Part shown: piece by piece, positions 1 to 10,784 of the stretch | Position numbering within the stretch: the stretch's first letter is position 1 | Layout: each line of letters starts with the position of its first letter | From: Alopecurus myosuroides | Taxonomy: Eukaryota > Streptophyta > Magnoliopsida > Poales > Poaceae | Direction: 5' to 3' | Length of the DNA stretch: 64,000 bases | NCBI GenBank assembly: GCA_028641055.1 | Contig: CM054058.1 | Location: 238,252,187 to 238,316,186, forward strand | Notes under the pieces: generated by a model | Told to the model about the DNA's origin: nothing | Databases searched by the model: none | What the model saw: only the letters and a program-made list of their open reading frames with translations | Program-made: the position numbers and the translations under genes

Positions 1-90
1 GCCATACTGGTCGACCGGCCCCACCGGGTTGCCGTACTGGTCGACGCGCGGATACGGGTGCCCGTACTCTCCACTGTACGACTCCGCCAT
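1..90 (-). CDS. Dehydrin (LEA group 2), N-terminal 30 codons, cut by window edge
   Basis: Reading the minus strand from an ATG at 90-88 gives 30 open codons that run off the window. The peptide begins MAESYSGEYGHPYPR and then carries two tyrosine segments, VDQYGNPV followed by a second VDQYG. The Y-segment consensus (V/T)D(E/Q)YGNPV is diagnostic of the YnSKn class of dehydrins, which are hydrophilic, intrinsically disordered proteins that protect membranes and enzymes during drought, cold and seed drying. The S and K segments would lie beyond the window. The start is supported by no upstream in-frame extension being needed and by a TATA box at a suitable distance (172-178). Only the N-terminus is visible, so the subclass and the state of the gene cannot be judged. 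Confidence 0.8.
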   Translation of the reverse strand, partial: MAESYSGEYGHPYPRVDQYGNPVGPVDQYG

Positions 91-330
91 TAGTTGCTCT
101 CTCTCGACGATGCTTCGTCCTCACGGAATTTCACGACTTGGGTGGGTGATCTATGGCTGTTGATTGCCAGGTATATATGTACGATGAGCAGGCGGTAGGG
201 CGGTGCAAGCAGAAGGGACACGTGTGCATGCGTGTCGACACGTACGCAGAGGCTACACGACTAGAGGAGGGCACGTAATCTCCGGGCGTGCCACGTTTTG
301 GTTTTGTCCGGCTGGCCCGACGTGAGAAGC
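91..330 (-). promoter_or_regulatory. Dehydrin upstream region with TATA box and ABRE-like ACGT cores
   Basis: Reading the minus strand, a TATATA box sits at 172-178, about 85 bp upstream of the dehydrin ATG, leaving room for a 5' UTR of about 50 bp. Further upstream are several ACGT-core motifs: a palindromic CACGTG at 219-224, CACGTA at 239-244 and 272-277, CACGTT at 292-297 and GACGTG at 319-324. ACGT cores of the G-box/ABRE type bind bZIP factors and are typical of ABA- and drought-induced dehydrin promoters. Motifs are read directly; ABA responsiveness is inferred. Confidence 0.6.
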
Positions 331-438
331 CCCAGGTGAAGACCGCATCCCAAGAGATATGTCCGAAGCTGGTTGTTGCACATTATGTTTCAGTGCAATG
401 AATCAGATCGTAACCATAAAAATTCGCTAAGTTTTTTT

Positions 439-539
439 AATTGTACAGTGCCTGAAATATTTGAGTGCAAAATCGAATGTTTGAGTACAGTATTCATTAC
501 TGACCGGCTCAGCATTAATTGTACAGTGCCTGAAATATT
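439..539. repeat. Pair of 22-bp direct repeats
   Basis: AATTGTACAGTGCCTGAAAT occurs at 439 and again at 517, 78 bp apart, followed by TATT in both. Flanking bases differ. No function is evident. Confidence 0.5.
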
Positions 540-592
540 ATTGACATCGGCAGATTTTGAAATGCTTTTGGGACAGCAAATACAACACCACG

Positions 593-665
593 TCTCTGAT
601 GCCTTCGTGTTTATACAGATCATCAGATGATATAAGCCGTGGACTCTCGTAGATGTACCATGCTT
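593..665. repeat. Dispersed repeat, partner at 14427-14500
   Basis: This about 70-bp stretch (beginning CTCTGATGCCTTC, including CAGATCATCAGA and AGCCGTGGACTCT) reappears with few changes at 14427-14500, just outside the other end of the first repeat cluster. The two copies lie in the same orientation and bracket the 13.8-kb block of nested elements. Confidence 0.6.
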
Positions 666-866
666 AAGGCCCAGTTCTTTTGGCGGCTTCTTCGAGAAGC
701 TGCCCTTCCCTAGCTTTCTGAAGAAACCGTCCTAGAAATTTGGGGAGAATTCCGAAATACTCTAGTCTAAACTAGTTTGAAAGCCTGCCTAAATTTTGGA
801 GGAGGCTTCTCCTGAAAGCTGGGGGAGGACAGTTTCTCGAAGAAGCCGCCAAAAGAACTAAGCCTT
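666..866. mobile_element. 201-bp MITE with about 33-bp terminal inverted repeats
   Basis: The left end AAGGCCCAGTTCTTTTGG is matched by the reverse complement of the right end (AAGGCTTAGTTCTTTTGG), and the inverted identity continues through GCGGCTTCTTCGAGAA on both sides. There is no coding capacity. The target duplication is unclear, so the superfamily is left open. Confidence 0.65.
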
Positions 867-871
867 GATTT

Positions 872-1325
872 GGGTGGAAAAGCCTCAGCTGAGCGGATAG
901 CGGTGGCACAATATCGTTCTGATCAGAGCGGCGGCGTCTCTTTCGCTGTGTCAGATTCAACACGCAAAGCTATTCTCCCGCTGGTAGTGTGATTTTGCAC
1001 CCTGGTTTCACATAAAAACGGGGAGAGAAACTCAAATTAATTACTCCTTATGATTTTGCAGCTTGAGTTTACATGGAAATGGAGAACGGGTTTGGAAACT
1101 TAGTATATGTAGCATTAGTGTTCAGCCAAGACATAAGCTGTCAGATGGTGCAAGACAGCAAAAAAACACGCAGTCGCTCCCGAGCACACTCTGGTGCTCA
1201 TTTCTGAAAATATTCAAAAACGATATTTTGATGTTTCCAAAAAATCTGAAGCAAAGTATACAATTACATCACATTTTGTCTGTACAGCCACATTTTGTTC
1301 AGCTAATACATAAGCTGTCTGATTG
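872..1325. repeat. Repeat paralogous to 60688-61130
   Basis: From GGGTGGAAAAGCCTCA onward this sequence matches 60688-61130 closely (CGTGTCAGATTCAAC-like blocks, CTGGTAGTGTGATTTTGC, TCAGCCAAGACATAAGCTGT). Its 3' half, with the CGATATTTT and AAAAAATCTGAA motifs, also resembles 13497-13640. At 60.7 kb the homology continues without a break into the equivalent of 13.5-14.4 kb, whereas here it stops about 1325, where a LINE remnant begins. Confidence 0.7.
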
Positions 1326-1339
1326 AGGCAAAACCTACT

Positions 1340-1925
1340 AATTTCCCATTTTAGAAAGGAATTATGGGAGTTCAAGGAGTATTATTTGACAATATTTTTT
1401 TCTCTCTTGGAAATGGGCAAAGAATAAGATTGTGGGAGGACACGTGATTAGGAGATACACCTCTTTCATCTCAGTATCCAGTTTTGTTTAAAATCGTTAG
1501 ACAGAAGAATGTTTTGGTGTCTCATGCTCTTAGTCATGATCATATGAACCTACAATTTATACGGCCTTTGGTGGGGCTAAATGGATTGCATGGTTAGAGT
1601 TAGTAGAGAGACCGATGGCAGTTTCTCTATCTAATTCTCCGGATTACTTTACGTGGAAATTAACACTATCGGGTGTGTTTTCAGTTAAATCAATGTATGG
1701 AGACTTAATGAATGAGAATATTAGGTTTTTACGCAAATATTTGTGGAAACTGAAGGTTTCTTTGAAAATTAAAAAAATAATATGTGGTTCTTTTATAGGA
1801 AAGAACTTCTAACAAAAGATAATCTGGCTAAGTGGAGGGTTAAAACTAAGATTTTAGCCGTGTTCCATTGGTTAGGGACAATTCAACAACTAGATGGGAA
1901 ACATGACATATCTCGTTCATCTTGA
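1340..1925 (+). pseudogene. Degenerate LINE ORF2 C-terminal (zf-RVT) fragment
   Basis: Conceptual translation, with frame changes, gives the region that follows the reverse transcriptase in plant L1-type LINEs: a stretch like GNGQRIRLWEDTWLGDTPL near 1420-1460, then an open piece at 1615-1812 containing YFTWKLTLSGVFSVKSMYGD and LWKLKVSLKIKKI, and KELLTKDNLAKW near 1800. In the family this is the zf-RVT domain. The 5' part (endonuclease, RT) is absent and several frameshifts break the reading frame, so this is a dead 5'-truncated copy. Confidence 0.7.
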
Positions 1926-2466
1926 TTTATTAATTACTACAAATTTGACTATGGGATATTGGAGAAGTGTCTGATGGTGTTTTAGTATGCTAATCCAAAG
2001 GGTGGGAGCACTTTGTTGTCAACCAAAGTGTCCAATTATGTGCAAATTTAATTTCTATTAAATGTTAGGTCAAATGTCTTTTATGCAAAATAGCCTAGAA
2101 ACTCCACCAGTCAAATATGCATGTAGATTAGAACTTGCTATTTGTTATACCATCATAGTGTCACTTGCCACCATTGCTCAGAATGATCCGACCTCCTTTT
2201 GGGGGTTGCATATTCCAACGTGCGAGTTATTCGGATACGGATTAGTTCTCGTGGGTTTTCGAGGCTTCACATCAACCTTTGTTCACCTGTGGCGTGCAAA
2301 CAAGAAGATGGAGGTCTACCGCTGCTTTATTGTGTTATTGAATAATTATTTGAGCTAGCACTTTGCTATGCAAGTTGTAATAGATTACTTTACAATGGAT
2401 ATTTGATAGTATTCAATACATTTGTTTCCTTTGATTATTATCTGTGATGTTTGTGCTGGTGAACGG
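1926..2466 (+). other. Non-coding LTR-like remnant, interrupted by the element at 2467
   Basis: No believable gene. The stretch from about 2150 (GTGTCACTTGCCA, GCATATTCCA, CACCTGTGGCGTGCAAACAAGAAGATGGAGG) resembles the reverse complement of about 16750-16950, the end of the 4.96-kb element below. This suggests a relic of a related LTR end in the opposite orientation. It appears to resume at 13296 after the LTR retrotransposon. The similarity is patchy and the assignment tentative. Confidence 0.35.
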
Positions 2467-4998
2467 TGAAAGCGCATGGTGCCCCCATATGTGGTTTTGG
2501 TAATTAATGACAATTCTTATGGACTAATGTTTGCATTGAGTTATCTTTGTAGATCTTGTCCCATAGAACATAATGGAGTTCATGTGTTGAACTCTATTAG
2601 CTTCCTTGATGGCCATTGTTATATTCAAGAATTTATATGAAGAATGGTCATGGTTTGAGTTGAGATTATTGCTAGTGTGTCCTGAAGAAAAGGATTAGGT
2701 GATCTTTAATTATTATCTTCAAGACATCATTATTTGAAGTGAGAAGAAAATATACAAGGTTGATCAAGCAAGTGATCAACACACAAAGCTACAAGATATA
2801 CCAAGTGTGATTATGTATCTCATGGTATGGTAAGCAATTGTCAATATAGATTTGTGAACTAACCCATGATATGTGTGTGTGTGGCACCTCTATGCGTGGT
2901 TAGGTATCTTTCCATGGGCATGAACCAAAAGGAAGATTTCATATAGCCCATGGTCTATGTTGTTGTCAAGCGGTGTTCGTCATCAAACTTGACGTGGAAG
3001 CTCAAGTAAGCATCTAGAAAAAATCATATACTTGATGCTTGCCACCCATTTGGATATTGTGGCCTCGTGAAGATTTGTCGATAAGGGTCTCTCCCATAAA
3101 GGTGTATGGGGGAGCTAGCCTCTCCCATATTGGTGTATGGGGGAGCAACTTGCAAGTCTTCATCAAGCGGAGCTTGTGCTAGAAAGCACGATCAAGAAAG
3201 AAGATCCAATTTGAGAGAGTCAATATCGTCATCATCTAGCTCAAGTGGAATGCTCAAGGCAAAGGTATAATCTTGATAGGTTTTCTATTTTACCGGTTTT
3301 CTATTTTACCGGTCTCATGTCTTTGGGAGACCGGGTTATAGGATAGATAGTCGTAGAATCAAGAGGGGCTCTCAAGTGGGTAACGTGATCGAATTGTTGT
3401 GGAGAGCTCAAACCTTTACATACTTGCACATCATATTTCTTGGTTCTTATTTGGCTTTTATCTCCTTGGGGTTTTGGTTCTTGTCGTGATCTTCATGGAA
3501 ATCCAAGGTTTATCGAAAACGGTTTTGGTAAGAAAAACTTGTTGCGTTTTCGGTGGTGAAAATATCCGGTTCAGCTTTGAGAATGTTTTTACACCTTCCA
3601 TGTGTGCTAACTTATCCATTACTTTTTGTTTGGATAGTCCTTGTTATTAACTTTCCAACCTAATTGGATTCACCTAATTCGGAGTTCATTCGCAAAAGTT
3701 ATGTGTGTTTTCGTGTTGGAGGTTTTACCGTTTGTTCCTATTTAAGAGGTCAAAACCTTTACCCATTTGGTTTTATCTTCCATTTCTGGAAAATGATGTT
3801 TCTCTGCATATTCTTTTAGTGCTCGTCGTTGCGATTTCAACGAGCCCAAGAATATCGAAAATGGAGTCCGTATGCAAAAGGTATAGCATTTCTCCTATCG
3901 GTGTTCAGTAATTCTAGTGCAATCCGGAATTATTCCGGACCATTCCGACTTGCCCGCGAATTTCTCTGTTGCAATCCGGAATTATTCCGGGGTCCGGAAT
4001 TATTCCGACTGGGCCGTTTCTGGACGAAAAACGGCTAGTTTTGAGCACCTATTTAAGGGGTTTTCTTCCCCAAAGTTCCTAAGACTTTCCTAGCCCGTTT
4101 TTCCTCTCTCTCCACCATTGTTGACTTTAGAAAACTTTCCCCTCTCCCAATCCCTCCTATGATTCTTGTATATCTTTGAGGGAGAACATAGAGGAGATCT
4201 AGATCCAGATTTCCACCAATCAATCTCTCCTTTTTGTGAGGATAACTTAGTGAATCTAGATCTTGGAGTTCTTGGTGTTTCTCGTCCATTGTTCTTCCTC
4301 TCATATTCCCCCATAAGCATTTGTTGCTTTGTTGGAATTTGAGAGTGGAGGATTTGAGCACTTGTGCTCTTGCCATTTGCATCGGTTTGGTCTCTCCACG
4401 AGGATTCGTGGAAGTGAAAGTTTGTGAGCTTGTTACTCTTGGGTCTTGGACCCTAGACGACTTGTGGTGTTCTTTGGAGCCTCCAATTGAGTTGTGGATG
4501 TCCGCCCCAAGATTGTGGTGACACCGAGAGCCTCCAATTAAGTTGTGGATGCATGCCTCGGGTTTGAAGGTTGCCAATAGTGAAAGGTGAACTAGGCCTT
4601 TGTGGCGGGGTTCATCGAAGAATAGGGTGAGGCCTTTATGGCGTTGAGTAGGCCTCTTGTGGCGAGCTCACACCCCTCCGACGAGACGTACTCCCCTTGT
4701 GGGAGGAACTCGGGAATACATCATCGTCTCCCTGTGCCTCGATTATTTCTATACCCGACCTTTTTAATTATGCAATTTACATTGTGATAGCCTTTGAGAT
4801 TGAAGTAATATATCTTTCTATCACCTTGTTACTTGTCTTGCTTAGCATAAGTTGTTGGTGCACCTAGTTGACCCTAGAATATTTAGGTTGTGTGCTTGTT
4901 ATTTTAAACACCTAGTTTTTTTCGCATTTAGCAAGCCTTAACCGGAAAAGTTTTAATCGCCTATTCACCCCCCTCTAGGCGACATCGTTTTCCGTTCA
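2467..4998 (+). repeat. 5' LTR of gag-only element
   Basis: 2,532 bp, TG...CA ends. A TATTTAAG box at 4050-4057 lies just downstream of three near-palindromes of CCGGAATTATTCCGG (3924, 3976, 3994), plausible promoter and regulatory elements. Tandem wording CTCCCATA..GGTGTATGGGGGAG occurs twice near 3090-3145. Confidence 0.85.
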
Positions 4999-5000
4999 AT

Positions 5001-5014
5001 TGGTATCAAACCTC
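5001..5014 (+). other. Primer-binding site (tRNA-iMet type)
   Basis: TGGTATCAAACCTC starts two bases after the 5' LTR end and resembles the TGGTATCAGAGC initiator-Met PBS common in plant LTR elements. Confidence 0.6.
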
Positions 5015-5051
5015 GTCTATCTTTATTAGGCTTTACATCCTAGAGAGTACG

Positions 5052-6983
5052 ATGTCGTTTAGGGAAATAGAGCACGATCCCGCTTTTATATTCTATGGTA
5101 GAAATTATGATGTTTGGAAAATTCGCATTCTTAATTTTCTTGCAGACATGGGTCCAAAGTATGTATGGAGAATTGTAGATATGGATTTTCCTCCTCCAAA
5201 TTATTCTCAAGATTTATCTTTAGAGGACAAGGAAAACTCTTATCTCGATACTCTAGTATCTAATGGTCTCTTGTGTATTTTGAGCGATGTAGTCATTGAA
5301 TCAATCATGCCTTTTCGAAATGCTCATGAGCTATGGACAAAACTTCAACATATATATGATGTGTCCAACATTATTTAAGATGATTGTTCTCCATCCACTT
5401 CCGGCCGTGATGAGTTCACATCTTTCTCCACTCCACCAACATGTGATTTGTCACAAGGTAATGATATGGTGAGTGGTGATATAAATTGCATTGTAGATAG
5501 TGAATTTACTATTGACTCTACTTCATCTCTATCTCATTTCAATATTCTATCTTTGGACTTAATCTCTTCTAGCACCCAAAATTCCTTACATGCTAGTATT
5601 GATAGTCCTTGTATATCATGTAATAGTTGTTCAAGTAAATCTCATGATGATATGCTTCCTATGTCTTGTTGTCATGAAAACAATGCTTCCATTTCCTCTA
5701 GTGCTTGTGTGGCTAACAATGTAGAGGAATCCCACATTTTGGTGGAACAAGACATGGACCTTATTGGTTCTTCAAGTCAATCTTCATCCATTTCTCATGT
5801 GTACCTTATGTCTAAGGATTCAAATGTATCTCCACCTTTGGAACCCTCTACATCTTGTGATGATGATGATGAGGATTTCTTTTATGGACAGTATGATGAT
5901 AAGGTCTCTCTAATGGAGAAGGGTGAGTTGGTTCTTCTTGCTCTCTCTAAAGGTACTAAAGCTATCTCTCCTTTGGGTGAAATTTTGACTTTTCCTATTA
6001 AGAGAGCCAACATCATTGAGAAGAAAGGTGAGATTGAAAGGAGGGATACCGATGAAATGGCATCCCTCACTATGTCTCTTGAGGAAGAGTATGAGCTCCG
6101 AATTACTCTTGAGGAGAAACTTGAATCTATTGAGGAGATCCATAATGAACAAATAGCCTTTCTCACTAAAGCACGTGACCATACTATTGCTAAATATAAA
6201 GTGCTTAAAAAGGAAAAGATTGAATTTGTAGTTGGCAATGCTAATCTAATTGAGGAAAACTCTAGGTTGAATAATGAGCTTAATCTAATTGAGGAAAACT
6301 CTAGGTTGAATAATGAGCTTTCCAAGTTGTCTTCTTCTATTTCTAATGATGCTTGTGCTACTAACTCCACATCTTGTGAAGCGTCTATTTTGAAGGAGAA
6401 TGTTGAGCTACGGGCTCAACTTGAGTTGATGACTAGCAAGTGTGGGAAGTTGGAAGAAAGCCATGAAAAGCTATCTAGCTCTCATGAGGATCTTCTAGCA
6501 TCCCATACTAAGATAAAATTATCTCTTGAGGCTATCACTACAAAGGTAACATCTTGTGAGACTCATGTGGTTTCTAGCACAATCTCTTCGAGTAATGCTA
6601 GTATTAGTAATTCATCATCTCATAATAATTCTACATCGTGTGATGAATTGTTTTCCTTGCCTTGTTGCTCTAACAATGAAGCATCTACTTCCTCTAGCTC
6701 TTGTGTTGTTTCTAACCATGTAGAGGAAATCAAAGAGCTCAATACCCAAGTCACTTCTTTGAAGAAAGACTTGGAAAAGTGTCATGAAGGGAGTTCCACC
6801 CTTGACAAGATGTTGATGGTGCGAAGACTTCCCAATGACAAGAGTGGACTTGGTTTCAACTCCAATATCAAGAGAAAGTCCAAGGTTGACAAGAAGAAGG
6901 GTCACGAACAAGTAAAGATCCGGCCAAGATTATTTGCTTCAAGTGAAAGATTGAAGGGCACCATGTTAGATCTTGCCCTTTGA
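5052..6983 (+). pseudogene. Gag-like protein of the gag-only element (one in-frame stop)
   Basis: The ATG at 5052 follows the PBS. Residues 1-108 contain the Copia Gag N-terminal signature (FYGRNYDVWKIRILNFL, a DUF4219-like start, then UBN2-type ELWTKLQHIYD). A single TAA at 5376-5378 interrupts it; the same frame is open again from 5379 to 6983. The second part (about 535 codons) is Ser/Asn-rich and then strongly coiled-coil (EEEYELRITLEEKLESIEE, repeated LIEENSRLNNEL at about 6247-6318, a 39-nt tandem duplication). Toward the end the frame is wrong: the expected zinc knuckle continues in another frame, implying a 1-nt indel near 6905-6915. The gene is disabled by one stop and one frameshift. 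Confidence 0.75.
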
Positions 6984-7375
6984 AGGAGAAGACTATTAGT
7001 GAGAAGCAACTAGGGAAGCGGCCTCTTGTTCAATCTCTTGCTCCACCACGAGTTGAACAACGACCACCTCCTAAGAAGACTCAAGCCAACGCTCCTCAAG
7101 TTGAGGAGCCTATTAAGAAGAAAGAGAAGAGTCGATGTTGCTACCTTTGTCGTGAGAAGGGACACCTTGCTTCTTCATGTACTAATGGTACATTATCCAA
7201 ACCTATCCTTATTGATGATGTGTATTCCATTCGGAAGGATAATGTGGGCAATGTTTTTGCCAAGTTTGTTGGTACTCAAAGTGGTGTCAAGAAAATAACC
7301 ATTTGGGTTGCCAAACCTATTGTGACTAACCTCTTAAGACCCAACTTGGTTGGGGACCAACAAGGTCAAACTTGA
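6917..7375 (+). pseudogene. Gag C-terminus with two CCHC zinc knuckles, shifted frame
   Basis: In this frame a first knuckle is legible at about 6936-6975 with its second cysteine codon replaced by TGA (6944-6946), followed by PLKEKT. A second, intact knuckle CCYLCREKGHLASSC (C-X2-C-X4-H-X4-C) lies at about 7137-7181. The rest is basic (KKKEKSR) and ends at 7375. CCHC knuckles bind the element's RNA during packaging. No protease or polymerase follows. Confidence 0.7.
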
Positions 7376-10300
7376 TCAATAGGTGTTGATGGAGGGCATT
7401 AGAGACTTGGTTATCTCATGAAGAATTAAGGGATCTTCATCAATTATATTTCCTCAAGCCAAGTCATTTGGATCATATATATAACTTATCCAATGTTCCT
7501 CCTTGCGGTAACTTGTATTTAAATCATATATTAATTGAAAGTTCCTTGCTCCCTTGCATATGTTAGTTTTGTTTCTAGAATGTGTTTGTATATGTTGTGC
7601 TTACTACTTATCCATCTTGGTTAATCTAGTATGAGTTTGTTGGTTTGCGCTCCATGTACTTGTTTGCTTTGTGTTGATCCTTCATTGAAATTATTGCTTA
7701 TTTTAGTTGGCTCTTTGGGAGTTTAATGGACTATCCCATTTTGGGGGAGTAATATGCTCTTGGCACTTTACTATCCTAAAATGTGTGTACGTGAGGAATA
7801 CCACTTAGTGTTGATATATCAATATTATCTAGTCTCTATGTGGTATGTCATTCTCATGAGAAATTCAAATTCTAATGTCCATTAACTTTCTCTTGTTGGA
7901 TTTGTTTTCTTTGCCTCTTGTTAAAAAAAATGGATTATCACATTATGGGGGAGTAATAAGCTATGTGCATATTACAAGCCTATAAAATGTGAACATGTGA
8001 GGTTTTGCCACCTAGAGTTGATATTATTTGTTATATTGTTTCTATGTTGCATGTTGCTCAAACAAGTTCCATATTTGCTTAAAATATATTTTGTCCCTTT
8101 TTGGTATCTTGTTTGTGTGAGAGTTTCATGGTGCTTTGCATATTCAATTTTTATTAGAAGCCTTCAAGGATCTCTATCTAAGCATGTTTTTCTATTCCTA
8201 TGTTTTGTCACATGCTTATGTTTTGTGAATATGATTGTGAACAAATATACCACCGAGAAATATCTCCATACATAATATTTTTGTGGTAAGTTTATTGATC
8301 ATATTTACTCTGGCCGTTGCTCTAAAATTTCCTTGTTTCTTACCAATGATTTGTTTGGTTTAACTCCCTTGTGTCTTCCTTGCTCTACTCAAAATTTGTT
8401 TTGTGCTTTCTTGTGTTAGGAAAAACAATGGTCCCATTCTTGTGAACTTATGTTCAAGTCATATTTCTTTGGGTTGCACTATTCTTGGGGAATCTATCCT
8501 ACATTGAGTAGATCACCACTCTTTAAATTGGTATTGCATCTTGTTGCCTTTCTTGAGCTTGACTAGTGTTTGAACAATATATATGGAGAGTAATGATTCC
8601 ATTGTGTGCATTTTGTATTCAAATGCAAGATCATAAATAATGCACTATTCTCGGAAGAGATCTCTTATATGCGTTTGAACACTTGTTGTGTTAAAATTGG
8701 TTTTTATCCCAATGACTTGTCTCTTTGGAAGACGAACATTTTTCGTCTTGGTACGTTGTGTGCCATCATGAAAAGTGTAGAGGGGTTGATTATTCTTTGA
8801 TTTTTTTCCTTTGGTATCTTCTTTATTTGGTTTCCCCAATCACATGTTGATTTGGTTTTTGATATAATTTGGACAATTCTCTTACTTTTCACTCGTGTGA
8901 GTGCCTTCATGGTTTAATTGGTGTCTTTGTCCAATTTATATCTAGTTTGGTTCTTGAAAGTTTTGTGCATGTATATTTACTTTTTATATCTCTTGACATG
9001 CTTACTTTATTTGATCAAATATATAGGATAAACTCCATAAAATCCTAAATGGCTAAGATGTGCATGAAATTCAACTGCATATTAATATGCACATATTTAT
9101 GTGGAGTTTGTCCTATGTATTGTAGTTGTTCTAACTACTTTGGACCCAATAAGTTTGGGAACCATTTTGTACTTGATTTTTGTTTTTAGGTACAATGGAG
9201 ATACATTGGTTGCTTGCTCCATTCATAAGGAAGGTGTTCTCACCATGGTATTATAGGAGTCAAGCTACGATGATTATCAAACTCGCATCCTCCTCATCAC
9301 CAATGTTGTCCCGGTAACAAGTATATATTCCACGCATACATTTCTAGACTTCAACCTTGTGTAGGTTGCATCTTGGCATGAATTCCATTTGTTGCATTTC
9401 ATTTGGTTCTTGCAAATGTCTTTTCAAAAGAATCTTTGTTGCAAATATGAGTAAGCCGGGATGATTACATATCAAGGGGATATTTATAATGATTTTCATG
9501 ATTCTCCAATCCCAAGTATATTAATCTAGCATCTTCTATTTGAAGTCTCTCATATGCAATATTGATATTTTCTAAAACCATTTTCCTTTTGTGATACGCG
9601 TTACCTTTCTCGAAGCATTTCAACTATCACTCTTCCCTTGTGATATTTGTGATGCTTTGATGAGTTTGTTGACTTGTTCATATATATCCCTTTAAGATAA
9701 AACTAAGCTTAGCGCTTTGCTTTCAAGCAAAAATCTTATTGGTATATTTATGAACCTCTCTTGGATATCATGTTCTTCACCTTTGTACCTATTTTGTGTG
9801 TGCATGTTTCTTTGTGGATATATATCTTTGTGATTGGTTTCCACTTAGAAACTTATAAACACGAGAATAGTTACATATTTAATTTATATTATATTCCTTT
9901 AGTGACCATATTTTATTGCTTTATGTTCGTTGGTGGTTCCTAAAAGGCACAAGCTTTGCTTTTCATTTGGTATTCCTTTTGCATCTTAATAAGCTTGTGG
10001 ACCTATATGTTTTATCCTTTGTTGGTTTGTGTGTATGGGAAAGACATGTTATGCACTATGTGCCTCATATATTGAAAGACTATGTTGATGATTTTATCAT
10101 CCTATTAGTCTTCAAAAAATGTTTTTCCTTGTCACACCCATCTACTTCTGTTGAGTAAGTCTTTATTTGTCGCTTCTTGATCTTAATTAGTCATGTTTTG
10201 TTTGTTTGCAAGTTGCTTTGCTTCATTTTCAATCTATTCTCTTGCTCTTTTTTGTGTTCACATTATCTAGAAGGGAGTGATGATTCCATGTTGTGCACAT

Positions 10301-10784
10301 TATATAGTAATTCAAATCTAACATTGTGCATGTACCTTGGGGAGTTTCCTCTTGATTTTCTAGAACACTTGGTTGATCTTATCATAATATTGAATTTGGT
10401 CAATCGGTTTTTCGGATCCTTTGGTTGGTTGCTTATTTGTGAAAGTATCCTTCAATTTGATTTTCTTTATAACTCTTTGGATCCTCAATATAGTTTGATC
10501 TCCCTCCATCCATTCATAGTTGGATATATGCACTTGATTTCACTCATATGATGAGGAATGCATACACTATGGGGGAGCTCTTATTATATTGGTCTTCTAT
10601 TTTTTTTTGCTCATTTCGGTAATGGATGCCAATGGGGGAGAAGTTTAGAGGGTTTAGGGTAATTTTTTTTTTATGCTTTAGTTCCGTTCTTAAGAATTTT
10701 CCTTCCATGCTATTGCATCCTTGCTCTTTGTTTTGTAAACCCTCGTAAAAAGGGATTGTCATCAATTACCAAAATGGGGGAGAT
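7376..10784 (+). other. AT-rich non-coding internal region with repeated purine tracts
   Basis: About 3.4 kb with no conserved domain; the modest ORFs are Phe/Leu/Cys-rich chance frames. TGGGGGAG recurs at 7742, 7946, 10570, 10633 and 10775; the last is the functional polypurine tract beside the 3' LTR. Around 7742 and 7946 the surrounding 100 bp is also repeated (GGGGGAGTAATA..GCT, then AAATGTG). In SIRE-like elements this zone holds the envelope-like region and extra PPT copies; here no envelope-like frame is recognisable. Confidence 0.6.

Noticed and set aside
5882..6370. 162-codon minus-strand frame
   Set aside because: Antisense of the gag coiled coil; composition mirrors the sense strand.
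8606..10551. Possible envelope-like protein in the gag-only element
   Set aside because: Hydrophobic Phe/Leu-rich frames are short, not collinear and look like products of AT-rich sequence; no convincing signal peptide or transmembrane architecture.
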